In this document: positions 1 to 7,867 of the stretch, in pieces | Layout: every line of letters begins with the position of its first letter | Position numbering within the stretch: position 1 is the stretch's first letter | Assembly: GCF_018128905.1 (NCBI RefSeq) | Contig: NZ_CP063808.1 | Coordinates: forward strand, 6,138,001 to 6,202,000 | DNA length: 64,000 bases | Direction of reading: 5' to 3' | From: Streptomyces sp. A2-16 | Lineage (GTDB): Bacteria > Actinomycetota > Actinomycetes > Streptomycetales > Streptomycetaceae | Made by a program: the position numbers and the translations under genes | Notes under the pieces: model-generated | The model's input: the letters and a program-made list of their open reading frames with translations, nothing else | What the model was told of the DNA's origin: nothing | Database searches by the model: none

Positions 1-1
1 C

Positions 2-406
2 TCGTCGTCGAACGTGTACACCGTCTCCGGCGGTGGCGCCCGGTCGGCCAGCGACAAGGTGTTCCAGTTCAACGGCGCCGGGACGCTCAACATCTCGAAC
101 TTCGCGGTGCAGAACTTCGGGACCTTCGTCCGCTCCTGCGGCAACTGCTCGACGCAGTACAAGCGGACGATCAACCTCAACACCATCGAGGCGACCTACT
201 CGGGGAACAAGCTGGTCGGCATCAACACCAACTACGGCGACAGCGCGACCCTGAAGAAGATCACGATCGTGGGCGACTCGGGCAAGAAGATCGTCCCGTG
301 CCAGAAGTACATCGGGAACAACACGGGCAAGGAGCCGACCACGAACGGCTCGGGACCCGACAGTACGTACTGCAAGTACGCGAGCTCCGACATCACCTAC
401 AGGTAG
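2..406 (+). CDS. Pectate lyase, C-terminal part (5' end outside window)
   Basis: The reading frame is open from the first bases of the window, so this is the 3' part of a longer gene; about 134 residues are visible. The sequence matches the right-handed beta-helix of family PL3 pectate lyases: a run of short strands with N and G at turns, the segment VFQFNGAGTLNISNFAVQNF, a Cys pair in SCGNCSTQYKR, and a Cys-containing tail typical of secreted enzymes. PL3 enzymes cleave de-esterified polygalacturonate outside the cell. No signal peptide can be checked because the start is missing. The uronic acid theme recurs in the glucarate operon at 26-31 kb and in GH115 at 35 kb, but no direct link is shown. 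Confidence 0.82.
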   Translation, partial: SSSNVYTVSGGGARSASDKVFQFNGAGTLNISNFAVQNFGTFVRSCGNCSTQYKRTINLNTIEATYSGNKLVGINTNYGDSATLKKITIVGDSGKKIVPCQKYIGNNTGKEPTTNGSGPDSTYCKYASSDITYR

Positions 407-469
407 CCGCCCGGCGGTGAAGGCGGCCGTACGAAGCGTCCCCGCACGGCGCTTCGCACGGCCGCCGTG

Positions 470-1228
470 TCATGGGCGCAGGTGGTCCTGCGGGACCGTG
501 TCCGCCAGCTCCCGCTGGTAGGCCGCGTAGGCGGAGCGCAGTTCGGCGCCCGGCCAGTCGGGCGGCAGGAGCTCGGGCGGCAGCACCGGGTCGGTCAGCA
601 GCCGGCGTACGACCGCCGCGAAGCCGGTGAGCCGGTCCGCGGGCCGCTCCGCGCGGGCGACATGGGCGAGCAGCGCCCGGGAGTCGGCCGCCCAGGCGTC
701 GAGGGGCCACAGCGCGGCGGCGAGCTCGGACGCCGGGCGTTCGGGGCGGGTGGTGCAGCGCAGGGCGACCGCGTCGAGGCCGTCCGGGAGAGGCCGCAGC
801 AGATTGGCGGGGCGCATCCAGACGCCCTCCCGGAGTTCGGCGAGCCGGAGAGCGGTCAGCCCCGCGCGCAGTTCGGCACGTTCCGCGGGACCGCGGCCGG
901 TCGTCGTGATCACGACCGTCTCCCAGTCGCCGTTCCACGCGCGCGTGGAGGGGTGCACGGCGTCGTCCTGGCGGCGCTGACGGGCGAGCAGCCGCTCGCT
1001 CAGGCCGTAGACGGTGTCGGCGCGTCGCAGGTCGCCGGCGCTCACCATGCGGCTGAGCGCGGCACGCAGCGTGGAGCCGCCGACCCCGAACGGCTCCACC
1101 GCGCGGATCAGGTCCTTCACCGGCATCTCCGGCGGATGGGCGCCCAGGAGCAGGCTCAGCACGACGGACCGCGCGGACAACGGCCGCAGGTCGACCTCAC
1201 CGGGCTGCACCGACACGTTCCTCCGCAT
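470..1228 (-). CDS. PaaX family transcriptional regulator
   Basis: A 252-residue protein with the PaaX layout: N-terminal winged helix (about residues 15-85, with SARSVVLSLLLGAHPPEMPV and the recognition region GGSTLRAALSRMVSAGDL), a central domain with the family-typical WNGDWETVVI motif, and a C-terminal domain near residues 170-245. Family members are GntR-related repressors that bind aryl-CoA or acyl-CoA ligands; PaaX itself responds to phenylacetyl-CoA. The gene is transcribed away from an AidB-like acyl-CoA dehydrogenase, with a short shared intergenic region holding an inverted repeat, so it probably controls that gene and itself. The ligand here is unknown; no paa degradation genes are present. 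Confidence 0.88.
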   Translation of the reverse strand: MRRNVSVQPGEVDLRPLSARSVVLSLLLGAHPPEMPVKDLIRAVEPFGVGGSTLRAALSRMVSAGDLRRADTVYGLSERLLARQRRQDDAVHPSTRAWNGDWETVVITTTGRGPAERAELRAGLTALRLAELREGVWMRPANLLRPLPDGLDAVALRCTTRPERPASELAAALWPLDAWAADSRALLAHVARAERPADRLTGFAAVVRRLLTDPVLPPELLPPDWPGAELRSAYAAYQRELADTVPQDHLRP

Positions 1229-1248
1229 GGGCAGTCACTGTACGTCGT

Positions 1249-1284
1249 GTTGCACTATTGCTACGTCCGCAGAATAAGTGCAAC
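1249..1284. promoter_or_regulatory. Candidate PaaX operator between divergent genes
   Basis: Inverted repeat with arms GTTGCACT (from 1249) and AGTGCAAC (ending 1284), arms extendable by further AT-rich matches (ATT / AAT), in the 56-bp gap between the regulator and the acyl-CoA dehydrogenase. The right arm abuts the ATG at 1285 and no Shine-Dalgarno is seen, suggesting a leaderless message with the operator over the start. That the repeat binds the neighbouring regulator is inference. Confidence 0.55.
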
Positions 1285-2949
1285 ATGGACTCCATGGCCT
1301 CCCTCCCCGCGCCGGAACAGTCCGCCACCCACGCCGTCACCAACCAGCCCCCTCCCCTGGCCCCGTACGACGCCTCCGACGACCCCGTCCTGCTGGAGGG
1401 GCTGCGCCGCGAGGGCGCCGACTGGGCCGAGGAGGGCATCCGGCGCCTGGGTCTGCGGGCCGGCAGTGCCGAGGCGCAGGAGTGGGCGGATCTGGCCAAC
1501 CGGCACGAGCCGGTGCTGCGCACCCACGACCGGTACGGCAACCGGGTCGACGAGGTCGACTTCCATCCGAGTTGGCACCACCTGATGCGGACCGCCGTCG
1601 CCGAGGGACTGGCCGGCACGCCCTGGTCGGAGGACCGCGGCGGCGCCCATGTCGCCCGTACGGCGGGCGGCCTGGTGTGGGGCCACACGGACGCGGGCCA
1701 CGGCTGCCCCACCTCGATGACGTACGCGGCGATCCCGGCGCTGCGCAAGGAGCCGGAGCTGGCCAAGGTCTACGAGCCCCTGCTGACCGGCCGGGAGTAC
1801 GAGCCTGAGCTCAGGGTGCCGACCGAGAAGCCGGGCCTGCTCGCGGGCATGGGGATGACCGAGAAGCAGGGCGGCTCCGACGTCCGCACGAACACCACGA
1901 CGGCCACACCCACCGCGGAGCCCGGGGTGTACACCCTGCGCGGCCACAAGTGGTTCACGTCGGCGCCGATGTGCGACGTCTTCCTGGTGCTGGCGCAGGC
2001 ACCCGGCGGACTGTCGTGCTTCCTCGTGCCGCGGATCCTGCCGGACGGCAGCCGCAACACCTTCCGCATCCAGCGCCTCAAGGACAAGCTCGGCAACCGG
2101 TCGAACGCCTCCTCCGAGCCCGAGTTCGACGCCACCGTCGCCTGGCTGGTCGGCCCCGAGGGGCAGGGCGTCAAGACGATCATCGAGATGGTCAACTGCA
2201 CGCGGCTGGACTGCGTGATGATGTCGGCGACCCTGATGCGCAGGACGCTCGTCGAGGCGGGACACCACGCCCGCCACCGCAGCGCGTTCGGCGCCCGGCT
2301 GATCGACCAGCCGCTGATGCGCAACGTCCTGGCCGACCTCGCGCTGGAGTCCGAGGCCGCCACCACGCTCACGCTGCGACTGGCGGGCGCCGCCGACCGG
2401 GCCGTGCGCGGGGACACCGGGGAGCAGGCGTTCCGCCGTATCGCCACCGCGGTCGGCAAGTACTGGGTCACCAAGCGGGGCCCGGCCTTCACCGCGGAGG
2501 CCCTGGAGTGCCTCGGTGGCAACGGCTACGTGGAGGACTCGGGCATGCCCCGGCACTACCGGGAGGCGCCCCTGTTGTCCATCTGGGAGGGGTCCGGGAA
2601 CGTCAACGCCCTCGACGTGCTGCGGGCGTTGCGCCGGGAGCCGGACACCGCTCAGGCACTGTTCGGCGAACTCGCCCTGGCGCAGGGGGCGGACGCCCGT
2701 CTGGACGGGTCCGTCGCCCGGCTGAAGGACCTGCTGGCCACGGCGTCCGAGACGAGTGCGCGCCGGCTGGTGGAGCACATGGCCCTGACACTTCAGGCCT
2801 CGCTCCTCGTCCGGCACGCCCCGCCCGCGGTCGCCGACGCCTTCTGCGCCACCCGGCTCGGCGGCGACTGGGGGCACGCCTTCGGCACGCTGCCGGACTC
2901 CGCGGACGTGGACGCGGTCCTCGGAAGGGCACTGCCCGGCGACGACTGA
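1285..2949 (+). CDS. AidB-like acyl-CoA dehydrogenase
   Basis: About 554 residues, the longer AidB-type layout rather than the 380-residue classical acyl-CoA dehydrogenase. Visible signatures are MTEKQGGSDVRTN (FAD-binding loop), HKWFTSAPMCDVFLVLAQ, RSAFGARLIDQPLMRNVLADL, and ALECLGGNGYVED followed by IWEGSGNVNALD, the conserved C-terminal region of the fold. AidB in E. coli is a flavoprotein with weak isovaleryl-CoA dehydrogenase activity linked to protection from alkylation; the role here may instead be acyl-CoA oxidation. I chose the ATG at 1285; an ATG at 1294 is the alternative, and a TTG at 1258 would lie inside the candidate operator. Probably controlled by the divergent PaaX-type repressor. 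Confidence 0.88.
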   Translation: MDSMASLPAPEQSATHAVTNQPPPLAPYDASDDPVLLEGLRREGADWAEEGIRRLGLRAGSAEAQEWADLANRHEPVLRTHDRYGNRVDEVDFHPSWHHLMRTAVAEGLAGTPWSEDRGGAHVARTAGGLVWGHTDAGHGCPTSMTYAAIPALRKEPELAKVYEPLLTGREYEPELRVPTEKPGLLAGMGMTEKQGGSDVRTNTTTATPTAEPGVYTLRGHKWFTSAPMCDVFLVLAQAPGGLSCFLVPRILPDGSRNTFRIQRLKDKLGNRSNASSEPEFDATVAWLVGPEGQGVKTIIEMVNCTRLDCVMMSATLMRRTLVEAGHHARHRSAFGARLIDQPLMRNVLADLALESEAATTLTLRLAGAADRAVRGDTGEQAFRRIATAVGKYWVTKRGPAFTAEALECLGGNGYVEDSGMPRHYREAPLLSIWEGSGNVNALDVLRALRREPDTAQALFGELALAQGADARLDGSVARLKDLLATASETSARRLVEHMALTLQASLLVRHAPPAVADAFCATRLGGDWGHAFGTLPDSADVDAVLGRALPGDD

Positions 2950-3086
2950 GGCCGTTCCAGGCCCCCCTGGCGAGAACCGCACCACCTCCCTGTCCGGATC
3001 GCTCACCGTCACACACTGATTCCGCTTGGTTGTCGGTCCCGTGGTGCAGACTCCGGTCAGTTGGTACTTCGCCTGGGGAGGACAAC

Positions 3087-5108
3087 GTGTTCACGGGGAT
3101 CGACGAGGTCGACTGGGCCTCGCTGCGACATGCGTACGGCAGTGCGGAGGATGTGCCCGGGCTGCTGCGGGGGCTCGCCTCCGCGGACCGGGCCGAGCGG
3201 GAGACCGCCCTGGACGGGTTGTACGGCGCCGTGCACCACCAGGGAGACGTGTACGACTCGACCCTGGCCTGCGTTCCGTTTCTGCTCGCGCTCGTGGCGA
3301 GCGGGGAGATCGCGGACCGGGCCGGCATCGTCGAACTCCTCGTCAGCATCGGGGCGGAGAGCGCGAGCCGGGAGGATCTCGACGAGTCGGGTCTCCATCC
3401 GCGCGCCCGGGTGGGAGTGCGCGCCGGCGCCGAGGTGTTCGTCCGGCTGGCGGGGGACGCCGACCCCTCCGTCCGCCGGGCCGCCCCGGAGGCCCTGGTG
3501 CGTTTCCTGGACGAACCGGCCCGCGTGCTGGCCCTGCTGCGGGAACGCTGCGCGCTGGAGCGGGACGACCGGGTCCTGCACGCCCTCACCGAGAGCCTGG
3601 GGCACTTCGTACGGCGGCATCCCGGGCACGCGGCCGGGGCGCTGGAGTTGCTGACGGCACAGAGCAGCGCGCCGCACGACCCCGGGCTGCGCCTCGCCGC
3701 CCTCGGCCAGCTCGCCGGCTGCGCCCCCGACCGGCTCCCGCCGGACCTGGTGGCCGTCGCCGTCGGGCTGCTCAGAGAACGCTCCGCGCGGCGGTCCGCC
3801 GGACGCGACGCCGTCGGCTGCCCCCACTCCGACACCCTCGCCCGTCGGCTGCGTCGGCTGCGGCCCTCGGACGAAGAGGGCTCACAGTTGCTGCGGACCC
3901 TGCACCGCGCTCTCGGCGCCCGGCTCGACGAGCGAACCGCCCTGCTGAAAGGGCAGTTGACCAGTCCGGACGCCCTCGACCGGTGCAACGCCGTATGGAT
4001 GTCGGCGGGCCTGTTCCGCGAGTGGCGCGCCGACTGGGCCGAGCCCGTCGCCCTGATCGGTGCTCAGCTGGCGTCCGAGGAGGGCAGGTTGCGGGACGCC
4101 GCAGTGTGCGTCCTGGGGGACCTGTTCGACCTGGCCGCTCCCGCCGCCGACGACCTTGCCGCCCTGGTGACGTCCCGGCCCGACCTGTGGGTCCGACACC
4201 GGGAGCGCGGGGGGCCGGCGCTGGGCGGACCGCTCAAGGCCCTTGCCCGGAGCGGCGATCCACGAGCCGCACCGGTGCTCGCGGAGGTGCTCGCCGGTCC
4301 GGTCGTACCCGACGACCTGGGCCGGGTGATCGGCCACCTGGGCCCCACGGCGGCCCCGCTCGCGCCCGCACTGCGCCGTCGGCTGGGCGAGGTCCTGCCC
4401 GGAGCCGCCGAGACCTTCGAGCGGGCCGTACCGCTGTTGTCGGCGCTCACCGCTCTGGGCGACGCGGAGGCCGTACCCGAGGTGCTGCGGCTGCTGCGGG
4501 GCGTGCCGGTGGGGCTGCCGTCGCGGGACGCCGTGCTGGAATCCGCCGTCGGCGCTCTCGCCACGTTAGGGCGGGAGGCGGCCCCCGTGGTGGCACCCGT
4601 GCTGCGGGAACTGCTGGAGACGGAGTACGCGGCACTCGCCGCGGGCGCGCTGTGGTCCGTGGAAGGGGACACGTCGGCCGTACTGCCCACGCTGACCGCC
4701 GAGTTGAGCGACGGGAGACCTCGGCGACGGGCGGCCGCGGCGGCGCTGGCGCGCATCGGGGCCGAGGCCCGTGGGGCACTGCCGGAGCTGCGGCGGATGG
4801 TTCGGGCCGAGGATCCGTGGGAGCGGGTGTCCGCCGCGTGCGCGGTGTGGCGGGTCTGCGGGGACGCGGAGCTGTCCGCGCCGGTCCTGCGGACCGCCTG
4901 GAGGGAGCACCCGTCGGCGCGTCGCACGATCACCGCCTGCCTCGCCGCCCTGGGGCCTGCCGGAGCGCCCCTGCACGATCTCGTGCGTGCCGAACTGGCC
5001 GCCCGAAGACGTCATCTGGCATCGCCGTCCGGTGGGCACGGCAGCCGTGACGTGCTGGACGACGAACGGTTGGTGCGGGCTTGCGGGGAAGTGCTGGGGG
5101 CCGGGTAG
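3087..5108 (+). CDS. HEAT-repeat protein, TTA-containing
   Basis: A 673-residue helical-repeat protein. Repeating units of the type DPSVRRAAPEALVRFL, EEGRLRDAAVCVLGDLF, DGRPRRRAAAAALARIG and DPWERVSAACAVWRV are HEAT/PBS-type repeats, used for protein-protein contacts. The start is the GTG at 3087, preceded at good distance by GGGGAGGA; the open frame extends much further upstream but only as antisense-type GC-rich sequence overlapping the dehydrogenase. The gene carries a TTA leucine codon at 4566-4568 (codon 494), rare in this genus and a hallmark of control by the bldA tRNA, so expression is probably tied to development. No catalytic motif is visible; partner unknown. Confidence 0.85.
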   Translation: MFTGIDEVDWASLRHAYGSAEDVPGLLRGLASADRAERETALDGLYGAVHHQGDVYDSTLACVPFLLALVASGEIADRAGIVELLVSIGAESASREDLDESGLHPRARVGVRAGAEVFVRLAGDADPSVRRAAPEALVRFLDEPARVLALLRERCALERDDRVLHALTESLGHFVRRHPGHAAGALELLTAQSSAPHDPGLRLAALGQLAGCAPDRLPPDLVAVAVGLLRERSARRSAGRDAVGCPHSDTLARRLRRLRPSDEEGSQLLRTLHRALGARLDERTALLKGQLTSPDALDRCNAVWMSAGLFREWRADWAEPVALIGAQLASEEGRLRDAAVCVLGDLFDLAAPAADDLAALVTSRPDLWVRHRERGGPALGGPLKALARSGDPRAAPVLAEVLAGPVVPDDLGRVIGHLGPTAAPLAPALRRRLGEVLPGAAETFERAVPLLSALTALGDAEAVPEVLRLLRGVPVGLPSRDAVLESAVGALATLGREAAPVVAPVLRELLETEYAALAAGALWSVEGDTSAVLPTLTAELSDGRPRRRAAAAALARIGAEARGALPELRRMVRAEDPWERVSAACAVWRVCGDAELSAPVLRTAWREHPSARRTITACLAALGPAGAPLHDLVRAELAARRRHLASPSGGHGSRDVLDDERLVRACGEVLGAG

Positions 5109-5113
5109 GAGGC

Positions 5114-5128
5114 CGGGGGCGGCCCCCG
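5114..5128. terminator. Possible short hairpin between convergent genes
   Basis: A GC-only hairpin (CGGGGG / CCCCCG, 3-nt loop) lies just after the HEAT-repeat gene stop and before the convergent membrane-protein gene stop. It is the right place for a bidirectional terminator but is short. Confidence 0.35.
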
Positions 5129-5158
5129 CGCCGAGAGCGAGAGGCCAGCCCGCCGGGG

Positions 5159-5785
5159 CTACCTCCCGTCGGCCCGCCTGCCGCCCCACAGCGGTCCGAA
5201 GTGCGCCCAGTCCGTGTCCCACCGTTCGAGGCGGCGGCGTTCCATGCGGCCGCGCAGGACCCGGCCGCCGACGAAGGGGACGGCCGCGGTGCTGATGCCG
5301 ACCAGGCCGCCGATCATGGCTCCCCGGATCTCGGCCTGGCCCTCGGTGGCGGGCTGGGTCATCAGACGGCCCCGGGCGTCGGTCCAGACGGTGACCGCGG
5401 TGCCCTGGGTGCTCCCGGGGTCGACGCGGACCTGCCCCGTGTGGGCGGAACCGTCGGCCCCGATCCATGCCACCTCGCCCCACACCCGTTCGCCGCTCGA
5501 CGTGCCCGGGTCGGCCGTGCCAGGAGCCCGTTGGGACAGATGGGCCACGACAGGCCGCCATTCGACGCGCTCCCGCGCCATCTGATGCTCCACGGCCCGG
5601 CACACCCCCAGACCGGCGAGCACCCCGGCCACCACGGTGAGCAGCCAGGCACCGAGCACGACCCACGCCTCGAGGACGTCGGCGCGGCGTCTGAGCGGAT
5701 TGCGCCGCCAGCGCCACAGCCAGACCTTGGGACCACGGAACGCCATCGAGGGCATCCTCCTCATGAGCGACGGGCGCACGAACAT
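5159..5785 (-). CDS. Rv1733c-like two-TM membrane protein
   Basis: A 208-residue protein with a basic N-terminus (PLRRRAD), a first membrane segment around VVLGAWLLTVVAGVLAGLGV, an extracytoplasmic loop of about 90 residues with the beta-rich pattern GEVAWIGADGSAHTGQVRV and VTVWTDARGRLM, and a second membrane segment (AMIGGLVGISTAAVPFVGG) followed by basic RMERRRLERWDTDW. This is the arrangement of the actinobacterial Rv1733c-type membrane proteins, whose function is unknown. I chose the ATG at 5785 because GGGAGG lies 10 nt upstream; the frame is open to 5896. It converges on the HEAT-repeat gene. Confidence 0.75.
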   Translation of the reverse strand: MFVRPSLMRRMPSMAFRGPKVWLWRWRRNPLRRRADVLEAWVVLGAWLLTVVAGVLAGLGVCRAVEHQMARERVEWRPVVAHLSQRAPGTADPGTSSGERVWGEVAWIGADGSAHTGQVRVDPGSTQGTAVTVWTDARGRLMTQPATEGQAEIRGAMIGGLVGISTAAVPFVGGRVLRGRMERRRLERWDTDWAHFGPLWGGRRADGR

Positions 5786-6031
5786 GCCGGACCGACCTCC
5801 CATACGGCGGAGGCCGCCTCGGTGCTCACGGCTCGGGGCGAGTTCTCCGTCACGACGGTCCCACCGGCCTCCCACCGCCGCGGGCATCTTGGCCAAAGCC
5901 GCCCGTCAATCGCCGCAGCCGGTTACCATCCCCGCCCTGACCTGCGGCGGAGCCCTTCCCGGAGGTGACTGTCAGTGGCGGGGTGCAGACTGGCCGGTGT
6001 CTGGGACAAAGACGTCACGGAGGTGATCGGC

Positions 6032-7117
6032 ATGACCGAGAAGCTGCTTGCCGTAGGCACGCGCAAAGGCCTGTTCATCGGGCGCGAGCACGGCGGCACC
6101 TGGGAGTTCGACGAGAGCCCTTACTTCAACGCGCAGGCCGTGTACTCGGTCGCGATCGACACCCGGGGCGAGCGTCCGCGTCTGCTGGCAGGCGGCGACA
6201 GCGCGCACTGGGGGCCGTCGGTGTTCCACTCCGACGACCTGGGCCGCACCTGGACCGAGCCGGCCCAGCCGGCCGTGAAGTTCCCCAAGGACACCGGGGC
6301 CTCCCTGGAGCGGGTCTGGCAGCTGCACCCGGCGGCGGCCGAGCCGGACGTGGTGTACGCGGGCACGGAACCGGCCGCGCTGTACCGCTCCGAGGACCGC
6401 GGGGAGAGCTTCGAGCTGGTCCGGCCCCTGTGGGAGCACCCGACCCGTTCGAAATGGGTGCCGGGCGGCGGTGGTGAGGGCCTGCACACCGTCCTGACCG
6501 ACAAGCGCGATCCGCGCGCGGTGACGGTGGCGGTCTCCACGGCGGGGGTGTTCCGCACCAAGGACGGCGGCGCGAGCTGGGAGCCGTCCAACTCCGGTGT
6601 CTCCGCGGTGTTCCTGCCCGACCCGGACCCGGAGTTCGGCCAGTGCGTGCACAAGGTCGCCCGGGACGCGGCCGATCCGGACCGTCTGTACCTCCAGAAC
6701 CACTGGGGTGTGTACAGAAGCGACGACGCGGGGACGCACTGGACGGACATCGGCGAGGGCCTGCCGTCCACCTTCGGCTTCGCGGCGGTCGCTCATCCTC
6801 ACCGCGGTGAGACGGCGTACGTCTTCCCGATCAACGCCGACGCCGACCGCGTTCCGGCCGGCCGTCGCTGCCGGGTCTACCGCACGGCTGACGCGGGCAA
6901 GAGCTGGGAGCCGCTCTCGGCGGGCCTGCCGCAGGGGGACCACTACGGCACCGTGCTGCGGGACGCGATGTGCACGGACGACGCGGACCCGGCCGGCGTC
7001 TACTTCGGCAACCGCAACGGCGAGGTGTACGCCTCGGCCGACGACGGCGACAGCTGGCGGCAGTTGGCCTCGCATCTGCCGGACGTGCTGTGCGTGCGGG
7101 CGGCGGTGGTCGCGTGA
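6032..7117 (+). CDS. BNR/sialidase-like beta-propeller protein
   Basis: A 361-residue protein built of repeated propeller blades with Asp-box-like turns: HSDDLGRTW, RSEDRGESF, RTKDGGASWEPS, RSDDAGTHWTDI, RTADAGKSWEPL and ASADDGDSWRQL (S/T-x-D-x-G-x-x-W). This is the BNR repeat of sialidases and of Vps10-like propellers. The ATG at 6032 follows GGAGGTGATC, nearly complete complementarity to the 16S rRNA 3' end, so the start is well supported. No signal peptide is present, and I do not see the arginine triad of true sialidases, so the enzymatic activity implied by the family name should not be assumed. Similar proteins are annotated as exo-alpha-sialidase or glycosyl hydrolase. Confidence 0.82.
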   Translation: MTEKLLAVGTRKGLFIGREHGGTWEFDESPYFNAQAVYSVAIDTRGERPRLLAGGDSAHWGPSVFHSDDLGRTWTEPAQPAVKFPKDTGASLERVWQLHPAAAEPDVVYAGTEPAALYRSEDRGESFELVRPLWEHPTRSKWVPGGGGEGLHTVLTDKRDPRAVTVAVSTAGVFRTKDGGASWEPSNSGVSAVFLPDPDPEFGQCVHKVARDAADPDRLYLQNHWGVYRSDDAGTHWTDIGEGLPSTFGFAAVAHPHRGETAYVFPINADADRVPAGRRCRVYRTADAGKSWEPLSAGLPQGDHYGTVLRDAMCTDDADPAGVYFGNRNGEVYASADDGDSWRQLASHLPDVLCVRAAVVA

Positions 7118-7152
7118 TCCCGACCGGGTCACGCCGGGGCCCTGGCCACCGG

Positions 7153-7183
7153 TTGATCTCCGTCTGCCGTACGGCAGTAGGGT
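7153..7183 (+). promoter_or_regulatory. Promoter with palindromic spacer before ung
   Basis: TTGATC at 7153-7158 and TAGGGT at 7178-7183, separated by 19 bp, resemble a Streptomyces vegetative promoter; the GTG start of ung follows within 7 nt, so the transcript would be nearly leaderless. The spacer contains a perfect 14-bp palindrome (CTGCCGT / ACGGCAG, 7164-7177) that could be an operator. Confidence 0.45.
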
Positions 7184-7189
7184 GACGCC

Positions 7190-7867
7190 GTGGCACCACG
7201 ACCCTTGCATGAAATCGTCGAAGCGGGCTGGGCGAAGGCCCTGGAACCGGTCGCCGGGCAGATCTCCCGGATGGGTGACTTCCTGCGCGCGGAGATCGCC
7301 GCGGGACGCACCTACCTCCCGGCCGGGCCGAACGTCCTGCGGGCCTTCCAGCAGCCCTTCGACGAGGTGCGGGTACTGATCGTCGGTCAGGACCCGTATC
7401 CGACACCCGGACACGCGGTGGGGCTGTCCTTCTCGGTCGCGCCCGAGGTCCGGCCGCTGCCCGGCAGTCTGATCAACATCTACCGAGAGCTCAACACCGA
7501 CCTGGGGCTGGCGCAGCCGTCCAACGGGGATCTGACTCCGTGGACCCGGCAGGGCGTGCTGCTGCTCAACAGGGCGCTGACGACGGCCCCCCGCAAGCCC
7601 GCGGCGCACCGCGGCAAGGGCTGGGAGGAAGTCACGGAGCAGGCCATACGGGCCCTCGCGGCGCGCGGGAAGCCGCTGGTGTCGATTCTGTGGGGCCGCG
7701 ACGCGCGCAACCTCCGTCCGCTGCTGGGAGATCTCCCGTCCGTGGAGTCCGCCCACCCCTCCCCCATGTCGGCCGACCGTGGCTTCTTCGGCTCGCGTCC
7801 GTTCAGCCGGGCCAATGACCTGCTGGTCAGGCAGGGGGGACAGCCGGTCGACTGGCGTCTGCCGTGA
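7190..7867 (+). CDS. ung: Uracil-DNA glycosylase, family 1
   Basis: A 225-residue enzyme that removes uracil from DNA as the first step of base excision repair. The family-1 motifs are intact: the water-activating loop GQDPYP (residues 66-71, Asp68), the uracil-stacking and Asn-containing segment GVLLLNRALT, and the DNA-intercalating HPSPMS loop (189-194). Length matches bacterial UNG. GTG start at 7190. The stop codon overlaps the GTG start of the downstream sugar kinase by 4 bp, so the two genes are translationally coupled even though they act in unrelated processes. Confidence 0.96.
   Translation: MAPRPLHEIVEAGWAKALEPVAGQISRMGDFLRAEIAAGRTYLPAGPNVLRAFQQPFDEVRVLIVGQDPYPTPGHAVGLSFSVAPEVRPLPGSLINIYRELNTDLGLAQPSNGDLTPWTRQGVLLLNRALTTAPRKPAAHRGKGWEEVTEQAIRALAARGKPLVSILWGRDARNLRPLLGDLPSVESAHPSPMSADRGFFGSRPFSRANDLLVRQGGQPVDWRLP

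Noticed and set aside
1950..3086. Upstream extension of the HEAT-repeat frame through the acyl-CoA dehydrogenase
   Set aside because: The dehydrogenase occupies this DNA in another frame with clear homology, and a good Shine-Dalgarno supports the GTG at 3087.
6032..7117. Naming the BNR propeller a true sialidase
   Set aside because: Asp-boxes are present but the catalytic Arg triad and nucleophile Tyr/Glu pair could not be placed, and there is no export signal.
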